Made by a program: the position numbers and the translations under genes
Part shown: positions 54,696 to 64,000 of the stretch, in pieces
How positions within the stretch are numbered: the first letter of the stretch is position 1
How the letters are laid out: every line of letters begins with the position of its first letter
DNA from: Anadara kagoshimensis
Taxonomy: Eukaryota; Mollusca; Bivalvia; Arcoida; Arcidae
Assembly (NCBI GenBank): GCA_021292105.1
Contig: CM037871.1
Coordinates: 38,131,182-38,195,181 of the forward strand
DNA: 64,000 nt
Reading direction: 5' to 3'
The notes under the pieces: generated by a model
Told to the model about the DNA's origin: nothing
What the model saw: the letters and a program-made list of their open reading frames with translations, nothing else
Database searches by the model: none

Positions 54696-56870
54696 GATAT
54701 TTGTGGTGTGTTATAATACAACTTATGCAAATTTTCATAAACAATATGCAAAGTATGTGTGATAATTCAAATACCAAAATATGTCTACAGTAGTATAAAT
54801 TATAAGTTTTACATGTTTTATGTTATAATTTGAATACTGACTGGCACTTTTATTTATGTTTTTTACAGAAAATTGTTTTTATCAAAACATTGTATTTATC
54901 TGTAATGATGAGATGGGCATCTGTATCTATATCACACCGTATGATGTCTACCTCAACATGATAAAAAAATTACTTTTCTTTTAATTAATTTTTCTTTAAT
55001 TTTTTTTAATTCAGTAACATGTAAGAATATTATTTTTCCCTTTTTCTAAACATGTAACGGCAAAAACATAATTATATGATTTTTCAATTTGCCAGTTTAT
55101 TTAGAGTTATAGAATTGCATTTAGTATATTGTATGAATGGTTGGTTGACTCCATGTGATGGATGATGATGATGATGCTGCAGTGTATACACTTCATATAT
55201 ATCGGACAATACATTCTTATTGAATGTTAATTTTAAAACATGCATTATTATCAAAATCAAAAGTTGAAATACAAGAGACATTTGTTGATGATTAGCAACA
55301 AAACCTGCTGTCTGCGCCCAAGGCCATTTCTTGGATAATTTCTGTGTTGTTTTTTTTTTACTAAACTCAATACTTAATCTTCCTGTGTTTAATTTACACA
55401 TTTATAAATAATGGATTTAAAAAACAAAATTTCTAGGACTGTGAAAAATAATTGTTGGAAATCATTTTTGAGATTTATTTAACTTGCAAATAGAGAAAAC
55501 TTACAGAAACCAAGAAAACAAAATTTAAGATTATTTATAAATTTGTTTTAAAATTTAAAAAATAATTGATTTTCTTCTGTTTCTTCTTTATGTTTGAATA
55601 TACACAGATTTACATAACATAAAATTTTATGTGTCAGATTTAGGTGTACTATGGTAATGATATTAGGTTTTCAGTATCGAGATATTCATTGCATCAGGTT
55701 TTTTTTCTGTGATATTTTTTAGCTTTTTGTTTATGTTACTTTTATTTAATAACATTTTTTACTTTTTTTATTTCTGTATTCATTTTAATGTTAAAATCTC
55801 ATACCATAAGTCTTTTTTATTACCGTCCGTGAATTTTTATTTTAAAATGTTAAGCTTTTAGTTAGAACAAATGTCTCTGAATGAAACTGTATTTTAAATA
55901 TGTCCGCACCTCATTTGTTAATTTCCACACCCTTTTTATTAATTAAATTATCACATTTTGATGTTTTTTGATGACATCAAAATCATCGTTTGTTATTTTA
56001 TCTGTAAGATATGTATATAGTGTTTATGAATATAAATTTATTGAGATTTTTAAAAATTTATTTTGCTATTTAAAAAAGTTAATGCTTTAAACAATTTATT
56101 TCATGATAACTTATCATCTTTGAATGATGTAAATAAACAGTTTTAGAATACATGCTCAAAGAAATTCATTTATAACATGTCCCCGGTATCATCACTTATA
56201 CCCGTCGGTATGTAACAGACAATATTATGTTTGACCACAAATGCTCTTTGGATTTTTAAAACATCACATTTTATTTTGTAGCTACTTTCCAACACTTTTA
56301 CAATGTTTTCAACTGCAAATAGAAATATATTTTTTTCATTTTCAACAAAAAAAAAATTCAATGATTTGAAAGATATAAAAAAAAGTATAATATCAGTTAA
56401 AAGATTGATGAGTTTTGGCCGTTATAAATAGAAATAAAATTTTAAAATTTAGTATAAAACGTGCAAAGTTTATATACTCAGAACAGGTGCAAACAGCAAA
56501 AATAAATTAGAATTTTTCTAGTTGCAGTATCAATTTAAAAGTTTATATATATATATAAAATAACCAGAAATAAAGTTTTTTGATCAAAAATTAAATTTTG
56601 GAAAAATGTCTTGTGAATTAAACAAGTTATTGCCAGTTATATGGTTACTTTATGATTAGCCTCTGCAGTTTGAAATGTAAACTCACTGCTACTTGAATTT
56701 ATTTTACTCTGTCTGTGTGTCCATTTATTTATTATTATTATTATTTTGACACCATACATTATGATAGTTATAAAATTGACATGACTTCCTTGATGAAATA
56801 AACTTTTGATTAAAATTATATTTGTTATTTGTTATGTTTACATATTCTCATTTTTTCTGTGAAACTACAG
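52073..56870. other. Probable 3' UTR followed by AT-rich intergenic DNA
   Basis: No coding signal after the channel stop codon on either strand. Contains several AATAAA hexamers and a T run at 54669-54696. The small open frames (for example 55084-55401 minus) show no homology. Confidence 0.55.
52394..52403 (+). promoter_or_regulatory. Candidate polyadenylation signal (two overlapping AATAAA)
   Basis: First canonical AATAAA hexamers after the stop codon at 52072, about 325 bases downstream. Other hexamers occur at 54044-54049 and 56797-56802, so the true transcript end cannot be fixed in this AT-rich DNA. Confidence 0.3.
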
Positions 56871-56876
56871 TAAGGT

Positions 56877-57266
56877 AGAGGCCACAGTGGTCTAATGGAT
56901 AAGACGTTAGTCTACAAATCCAGGGTCTCTCATGGCTGTGAGTAGGAGCCCTGATCAGACCACATGTAAGAAAGTGAATTTTCCTTGCGGTTGGCCTTTG
57001 CTGGTTCACCTGGTATCAATCGGTATAATGTGACTGGGGGAGTGGTACGCTTGTCTGCGGCATACTGACTCTGTGAGCTAGCATGGTAAAGTTGCCCTGA
57101 GTGCGTGCTAGTACAAGGCAGACCATACAACACACTCGCAGTTCACATGCATACACGAAATTGTTCACAGAATAAACCATAGAGATTAATAAAAAAAACT
57201 TCTCGTCGTGAATAGCTGAAAAATTGCTGATACAACTTTAAGCAACATTCAACCAATCAACCAATC
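56877..57266 (+). mobile_element. SINE family A, second full-length copy
   Basis: Head GGCCACAGTGGTCTAATGGA, body and tail as in 32800-33169, ending in a short ACCAATCA/ACCAATC tail repeat. Box B region (GAGTAGGAGCC) is decayed. Confidence 0.83.
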
Positions 57267-57334
57267 ATTTAGTGATTAAACCCCAAAATGTTTGTGCAGA
57301 ATTATGACTTCCATTGGATATGTAGTGGAGTGGA

Positions 57335-57570
57335 GTGGAGTAATTGAGTTTTATGTCCTGTCAAGATTCATTAATATTCAGGGCTTCAAGATGGTCAGTT
57401 CTAGGATGGTGTAGGAAACGGAGTGCCCAGAGAAAACCATGACATTTGGCAATTGAACTGACAAACTTTCTCACACTAGGACCTGTCCTTATTGGATACA
57501 AATCTAGGCATTTGCATTGCGATATCTTAGCTTATGCTTTAGATCACTCAGCCTCTAAGGTCACGACACA
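57335..57570 (-). mobile_element. SINE-like repeat, family C, third copy
   Basis: Contains CTGTCAAGATTCATTAATAT, 'AACTGACAAACTTTCTCACA' + CTAGGA, and on the minus strand a tRNA-like head GAGGCTGAGTGATCTAAAGC. Confidence 0.65.
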
Positions 57571-57734
57571 GTGGGATTTACCGAGTGATTGTACCCCATA
57601 AATGCCTTGATTGTTTGAACATTGTTTTACAAGAGTACCTGTTTCAGTGGTGCATACACATATTACTCACTATTAGATATAATGTAAAACATAACAGTCG
57701 TCATTAGAAAGATGGCAAAGTTTGTTGTATATCT

Positions 57735-57973
57735 GGCCCCAGTTTCACAATCATTTCTTAACCAATACTTTCCTTCATTTAAATCTTGTAAATTTAAAAT
57801 CTGTATAATTTTGATAGTTTCAAGACTTTCAGGAATTTTAGATATCATTTTGACCACTCTTACTCTAATTTCATTTATATTCTAATTTTGCCGAAACAAT
57901 TATTTATAGTGCAAAAAAAAAACTGACAAAATTTGCCAGATTAAAGTTCAGGAATGATTGTGAAACTGGGGCC
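57735..57973. mobile_element. 239-bp MITE with perfect inverted ends of about 20 bp
   Basis: GGCCCCAGTTTCACAATCAT on the left and ATGATTGTGAAACTGGGGCC on the right are exact complements. Non-coding interior. Confidence 0.85.
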
Positions 57974-58040
57974 TGATCCATCAAAAATGTTTTACATTTG
58001 ATGCCAATACACACTTGGTATAACATAATCAACAAGATTC

Positions 58041-58307
58041 GTACCCGGCTGAGTCTGACCCAAGACTTGAAAGTGGGTAGCGACTTCTTTTGCCAAGCAC
58101 TCGGCATTACGAAATGAAAATCACGGTTCTTTTGGATGGGAACCTAAAATAAACGAGGTCCCATGTCATTGACGGCATGGCACGATAAAGAACCCTGCTG
58201 TATAATGCCATCGGCACAATTTCTGCACATTCACCTATAGCTAATACGTCTCAAAATAAGAGAAATATTTTTGATTGGGATGTTAAACACCATTACTCAA
58301 CTCAACT
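58041..58307 (+). mobile_element. SINE family B, 5'-truncated copy
   Basis: Shares GTCTGACCCAAGACTTGAAA, 'AAGCACTCGGCATTACGAAA' and the tail TGTTAAACACCATTACTCAA with the copy at 49.8 kb; lacks the tRNA head. Confidence 0.8.
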
Positions 58308-58558
58308 GAAGATTGATTGACTGAGTTTAGTTTTATCTGTTATTAACAGCCAGTAATGGAATAAAACACAAACACACCAGTTCATGTCTAAATCACATTC
58401 AAAAACACAAAGCGAAACCTAACAAATGAAGTTAAATCACATGAGCTTCCACCAGGGAAGGGTAAGAACCTCCTGTCTAGCTCGCTGTACCGATAAGCTT
58501 CAACCAGGGAAGGGTGGCCAAGTGGTCTAAAGCAATGGCTCAAAACACCTTTCCCCAT

Positions 58559-58717
58559 CAGGGGCAGATCCAGACCAGGTGTGCCCCCTAAAACTTTCGC
58601 AGCCTATTCACACTATAACATGGGGTAAGGACTGCTCTATATAGCTTTTGTCCCCAAACACAAATTGAAAATTTTTCAGTGTGCCTCCCCTAACATAGAA
58701 TCCTGGATCCGCCACTG
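58559..58717. mobile_element. Short MITE-like repeat with diverged inverted ends
   Basis: CAGGGGCAGATCCAGA on the left and TCCTGGATCCGCCACTG on the right are imperfect inverted complements, typical of hAT-like MITE ends. Just before it, GTGGCCAAGTGGTCTAAAGC is another tRNA box A-like SINE fragment. Confidence 0.5.
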
Positions 58718-58803
58718 CCCATCATAACAACTAACACTGGACATTGAAGCTTATAACAGAAGAGTACATGTACATGTAGTTTCACTCATACATGTAACAC
58801 CAC

Positions 58804-59428
58804 TCACTAGAAGGAGGGTTTACCGGAATAATTGCGAAAATCCGGAATAATCAGACCAAATCCGGAATAAACGTAATACATCCGGAATAATCAGGTAAAA
58901 TCCGGAATAAACCGGTAAAATCCGGAATAATCAGGCAAAATCCGGAATAATTGGACTATTTTGTTACGGTAAGTTTTCCGTAATCTAAAAATTACGGTAA
59001 GTGTCTGATTATTCCGGAAAATGACTGATTATTACGGTAAACGTCTAATTATTCCGGCAAATGTCCAATTATTACGGGAAATCCTCTAAAAAATAATTTT
59101 TTTTTCAAAATTTTTACCGTAATAACTGGACATTTGCCGGAATAATTAGATTTTTACCGTAATAATCAGTCTTTTACCGGAATAATCAGACAAGTTACCG
59201 GAGTAATCAGACACTTACCGGAATTTTTAGAATCCGTAAAATTTACCGTAAAAATATTCTAATTATTCCGGATTTTGACCAATTATTCCGGATTTTGTCC
59301 GATTATTTCGGATTTGGTCTAGAAATTTCGGATCTGATCTAAATATTCCGGATTTTTGCAAAGATTACGGAAAGTGTCTAACTATTCTGGAATTTCGCAA
59401 TTATTCCGGTAAAACACCCTTCTAGTGA
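58804..59428. mobile_element. 625-bp foldback element built of TCCGGAATAAT repeats
   Basis: Left end TCACTAGAAGGAGGGTTTAC and right end, reverse-complemented, TCACTAGAAGGGTGTTTTAC. Inside, the left half repeats TCCGGAATAATCAGG at about 20-base spacing and the right half repeats its complement (ATTATTCCGGATTTTG), so nearly the whole element is an imperfect inverted repeat around about 59,095. No coding capacity. Confidence 0.85.
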
Positions 59429-60099
59429 CTATTGATATTGTTGATGACAAAGAACTAGATTTACTTAATTTTCATATTTTATTGATAAAAGTAACATATC
59501 AAATAACATTATGAATAAAATAACAAAACAAAAAATCAACAAAAGAATAAAAACATCAACTAAGTAAATTAGGAAATTTTTACATTTGTTTTAATTTCTT
59601 GAAAATATGTGAGAGTTTCAAGAGGCAAAAAATAAAACAATCACAAATATTTTTTTCTGATATAATTCAGTTCCAATTTTCACTGACCATTATTTGACGT
59701 CGTGAAATTAAAAGTACATACGGTAAATGAAATGACAATTTTCTGGAAAATAAACAAACATGAAAATTTCCCAATTTACAGTATGGCTAATGTAAAGAGT
59801 ATTATATACAGTAATTAATTTCATATTCACCGCATACCCTGATATCATTTTTCTATCAATCCACCTTATCTAGTTTATTTGCATATATATTTATAATTTA
59901 TACAAGAGTCGGAGAAAGTTTATCAGTTTACTAGCTAAAGTTCCATGATTTTCACCAGACAATCAGTTTCCTCTACCATCCTAAAATTTGTCATGTAAGA
60001 TTTTGATTGCAGATATAATGGGGAACATTATATTTTTGTATGACAGTATAAGTAATACAAGGTTCTGGCAGGTTACAAGGCCCCATGAGCTACAGACGA

Positions 60100-60523
60100 A
60101 GATTGAGGTCATGTGGTTTGATCAGGGTGGAAGATTGAGGCCATGTAGTGTGATCAGAGTGGAATATTGAGGTCATGTAGTTTGATTAGGGTGGAAGATT
60201 GAGGTCATATAGTTTGATTAGGGTGGAAGATTGAGGTCATATAGTTTGATCAGGGTGGAAGATTGAGGCCATATAGTTTGATCAGGGTGGAAGATTGAGG
60301 CCATGTAGTTTGATCAGGGTGGAAGGTTGAGGTCATGTAGTTTGATCAGGGTGGAAGATTGAGGCCATGTAGTTTGATCAGGGTGGAAGATTGAGGTCAT
60401 GTAGTTTGATCAGGGTGGAAGATTGAGGCCATGTAGTTTGATCAGGATGGAAGATTGAGGCCATGTAGTTTGATCAGGGTGGAAGATTGAGGCCATGTAG
60501 TTTGATCAGGGTGGAAGATTGAG
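60100..60523. repeat. 32-bp minisatellite, about 13 copies
   Basis: Unit GATTGAGGTCATGTAGTTTG + ATCAGGGTGGAA, with GGTC/GGCC as the main variable site. Confidence 0.93.
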
Positions 60524-61048
60524 AGACATTTTTGCATTTTGTAAACTATAAAATCAATAATAACAATTATAAAATATTAAAACAAACAATTAAATTATAC
60601 ATTTGGAAAAATTTGGGACTAGATTGGAAGAAAAAATAATGTTATTACTATATTAATTAATATAAAACACAAGTTATAAATTATACTATATACATGGTAA
60701 TAGTATATAACACTAACATTAACAAAATTTAAATATACCAGTACATTTCTTCCTCATAAAAATGTTTGCAAAATTTCCCATATGATTACTGGTACATATT
60801 CAAAGAGAGGTAACTCTAAGTGGACGTGTGTTGAGCAGCAGATAGACCCCCATTTGTTGCCAAAATGTCTCACTTTAGTTAAACTAGGTCTTATTTCTCA
60901 ACTCAGCGGTGTAAGAATGTATAGGTAAACAACACTGACCTGTCTGCTTGACCTGAATTGAATGGACCAGTACATTTATGGATAAGGAACACAAGTACAT
61001 AATAGGAAACATTATTTTTTTAAGAATGCACACATGTATATATAAAGA

Positions 61049-61330
61049 TGGTTGGTTGGTTGGTTGAATGTTGCTTAACGTCGCATCAGCAATTTTTCAG
61101 CTATCCACGACGAGAACTATTTTATTAATTTCTATGGATTAATCTATGTATGTATGTGAAGTGTGAGTTTGTTGTATAGTCTGCCTTGTACTAGCACACA
61201 CTCAGAGTTACTTTAAGGTGCTAGCTCACAGAGTCAGTATGCCGCAGACAAGCGTACCACTCCCCCATACTGATACCAAGTGAACCAGTAAAGGCCAACA
61301 GCAAAGGAAATTCACTTTCCCACATGTGGT
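61049..61330 (-). mobile_element. SINE family A, third copy, inverted and 5'-truncated
   Basis: Begins on the + strand with GGTTGGTTGGTTGAATGTTG, the complement of the family tail, and ends at TTCCCACATGTGGTCTGA without the tRNA head. Confidence 0.8.
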
Positions 61331-61465
61331 CTGAACAGTATATAAAGAGGGAATCCCAACACTACCGATCCCTCTGTATGAATATTCCTAATAAAAGGTC
61401 AAGCGGGCAGGTCAATGTTGTTTGAATATGCCACAAGAATATAAAACATGGTACATAACAAATAT

Positions 61466-61718
61466 GACTAAAACCAGCCCATACAATCACTTCATCATCC
61501 TAAACACTAAAACCAGCCCATACAAACACTTCATTATCCTAAACACTAAAACCAGCCCATACAATCATTTCATCATCCTAAACACTAAAACCAGCCCATA
61601 CAAACACACCAGCCCATACAATCATTTCATCATCCTAAACACTAAAACCAGCCCATACAAACACTTCATTATCCTGAACACTAAAACCAGCCCATACAAA
61701 CACTTCATTATCCTGAAC
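61466..61718. repeat. 39-bp minisatellite, about 6.5 copies
   Basis: Unit ACTAAAACCAGCCCATACAA + TCACTTCATCATCCTAAAC, one copy interrupted at about 61605. The open frame across it (61422-61799) is a consequence of the 39-base period. Confidence 0.9.
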
Positions 61719-62929
61719 AGCTCACTGCTTTGCTGCTCTTCACAGTGGACATTACAAGGTAAGACTTCCTTATGCACCCCCCACCTAAATTCTATGTAAA
61801 AAATTTTGAAAAATTATTTTTCACAGAAATGTTCAAAATTCCATCATTTTTAGGCTTTTTTAGTCAAAATTAAACTTTTAGTGGAGGGTACAAATGGAAT
61901 TCTTTCCCATTACAATTATTTTTGCTATCACTTTCAAGATATAACAGTAAAAAAGAAACATATATGCATCATACACAAGAAAATCTCTATTTATTGCCCC
62001 TATATTAATCGTATTAGTTAAATAAAATCTGAGTATCATAAAGAAGTTTGAAAGTTACTTCCAAGATAAAATGGATTTTCCAACTTAAAAAAATTTATAA
62101 TTTTTGCACAATTATATCCTAAAACATTTATTCTATTAACATACAAAGTGTTTATATTCATAAACTCCAACTTTAACCTGCCATTTTCAGTAATTTCTAC
62201 TTAACTTCATACAAATATTCATTTAAATAACTAATACCTTAAATTTGTATATGTATAATATAAAAATCTTACATAAATCAAGAAAATAAACATATATTAT
62301 CAATAAGGTTACCATGGTAACTGTATAGTTAATTGCGATGGCCATATGCAGTCATATCTGCTGAAGTTTTCTTCTGCATATCAAAAAAACCAGAACTCTA
62401 AACTCCACCGGGTAAGGGTACAGCTTACTGTACCTTTGATAATCCTAAGTAATATGGAATGAGTGCATTGTATTTTCTTCTTCATTGGTCTTTCATGATT
62501 ATCTATATTCTTACATGGAATGTACTGCAATAATTAAATAAAATATTTATAAAATGTGTGTCAAAATGTATGATAAAAACATCAGAAATGTCAGGTTTTA
62601 TTCAAAATGACAATCTTAACCCTCTTACAGCCAAACAGACATATATGTCCTTTCAATTGAAATGACACCTCTTGGTTAAATGACTAAGAGATACTTAAAA
62701 TATTTTGTAAAGTAAACAAAAATACAAAATGGTGACTATTGAGATTATAATTAACAATTAACTAATGATGTCGTATAACTAAAAATGTGTCTGACATCAT
62801 AACCTACTGTTGAATTCATATCATTTGGCACTGCCAATGTTGTGTTGAAAATTAATTTGTCAGCAAGAGGGTCAAAATATATCATTCATTTAAAAATGTT
62901 TTTTGACTGCATCACACAATTTACAATCA

Positions 62930-63015
62930 CCACACTAGTCAAGACTTTTTCACTTATGTGTGTATTGAGGCTGTCAGCTCTTAGATGGTTGAAGAACGAG
63001 GAATACAGGGAGAAA
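62930..63015 (-). mobile_element. SINE-like repeat, family C, fragment
   Basis: CTAGTCAAGACTTTTTCACT and 'AGGCTGTCAGCTCTTAGATG' match the body of the other family C copies. Confidence 0.5.
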
Positions 63016-63408
63016 ACCACAAAGCATGGACAAGTACCTTGAAAAAATCACTGGCCTTCAATAAGTGAATTGAACATAGATTTGAATAATTTAAATAAGA
63101 GATCACTTAAAACGAAATTCTTTGGCATCCTATGCTTCACACAGAGCTCCTATAACAATAATTTCATGAAAACAGAAATCAGACTTAGCTCCCATAAACC
63201 TAATCTTAAGTCAACTGACATTCAACTTTCAAATCTTGACACACCAACAATGTTGCTGGAAAAATAAAACTTCAGCCTTTCCTCGTGGCTGTAAGCCAGG
63301 CAAGATAAAAAAAACCCAGAGGTGGCTTGTAAACCATGTCTACTGAATGCTTTCACCAAAATCTTTAATGTATGTCCATCAAATATTTTGAGCTCAGTCT
63401 CCAAACCT

Positions 63409-64000
63409 GTTACATTTACTGTGACAGGTGAGTAACATTTACTGTGACAGGTGGGTAACTTACTGTGAGAGAGGTGGGTAACATTTACTGTGACAGGTGG
63501 GTAACATTTACTGTGACAGGTGAGTAACATTTACTGTGACAGGTGGGTAACATTTACTGTGACAGGTGGGTAACATTTACTGTGACAGGTGAGAAACATT
63601 TACTGTGACAGGTGGGTAACATTCACTGTGACAGGTGAGTAACATTTACTGTGACAGGTGGGTAACATTTACTGTGACAGGTGAGTAACATTTACTGTGA
63701 CAGGTGGGTAACATTTACTGTGACAGGTGAGTAACATTTACTGTGACAGGTGGGTAACATTTACTGCGACAGGTGGGTAACATTTACTATTTACTGTGAC
63801 AGGTGAGTAACATTTACAGTGACAGGTGGGTAACATTAACTGTGACAGGTGGGTAACATTTACTGTGACAGGTGAGTAACATTTACTGTGACAGGTGGGT
63901 AACATTTACTGTGACAGGTGGGTAACATTTACTGTGACAGGTGAGTAACATTTACTGTGACAGGTGGGTAACATTTACTGTGACAGGTGAGTAACATTTA
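63409..64000. repeat. 23-bp minisatellite running off the window end, about 25 copies seen
   Basis: Unit TAACATTTACTGTGACAGGT + GGG or GAG. The GAG and GGG forms often alternate, suggesting a 46-base higher-order unit. The array is incomplete at base 64000. Confidence 0.95.

Noticed and set aside
61422..61799. 125-residue repetitive protein
   Set aside because: Produced by the 39-bp tandem repeat (multiple of three).
63222..63530. Minus-strand protein with VTVNVTHLSHSK repeats
   Set aside because: Translation of the 23-bp array; frame is lost with unit-length changes.

Overview
This is eukaryotic DNA: AT-rich, intron-rich, and full of short interspersed repeats. The repeats point to a mollusc, most likely a bivalve. 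Examples are an element bounded by 'AGCTCACCTGAG' and 'CTCAGGTGAGCG...GGGCCTCTTG', the recurrent 'AAGGGAGATAACT' word, tRNA-derived SINEs and many minisatellites. The species cannot be fixed from the sequence alone.

The window holds one recognisable protein-coding gene, on the + strand from about 8.6 to 52.1 kb. It is a four-domain voltage-gated sodium-channel-family subunit. I resolved 26 exons whose phases join correctly through exon 25. They cover the end of the N-terminal cytoplasmic region, domains I-IV with S1-S6, both large linkers, the III-IV inactivation linker and a C-terminus with an IQ-like motif. The pore residues read D (TLDFWE), E (CGEWIE), E (TFEGWM) and A (STSAGW), i.e. DEEA. 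This marks the NaV2/DSC1/BSC1 branch (insect NaCP60E type), not NaV1/para (DEKA). The first exon or exons, encoding about the first 90 residues, lie upstream of the window or were not recognised.

Layout: 1-8.6 kb is upstream or first-intron sequence with minisatellites. 8.6-12.9 kb is domain I (exons 1-6). A 48-base polybasic in-frame exon at 14.5 kb and a 525-base exon at 21.2 kb make the I-II linker. Introns 14.5-21.2 and 21.7-30.8 kb are repeat-rich: a recent 690-bp duplicated element, a 2.3-kb mollusc element with a 145-bp satellite, and a 41-bp hairpin minisatellite. 30.8-37.0 kb is the end of the I-II linker plus domain II. 37.5-40.2 kb is the charged II-III linker, including an optional-looking 42-base exon. 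40.9-44.8 kb is domain III, 46.0 kb the inactivation linker, and 47.0-52.07 kb domain IV and the C-terminus.

The last exon is peculiar. Its protein is well conserved but readable only across about 13 missing bases, mostly in homopolymers, while the other 25 exons are clean. This looks like a local assembly or polishing problem rather than gene decay, but a pseudogene cannot be excluded. 52.1-64 kb has no gene I can support. It is probably 3' UTR followed by intergenic DNA rich in SINEs, MITEs, a 625-bp foldback element and three minisatellites, the last running off the window end.
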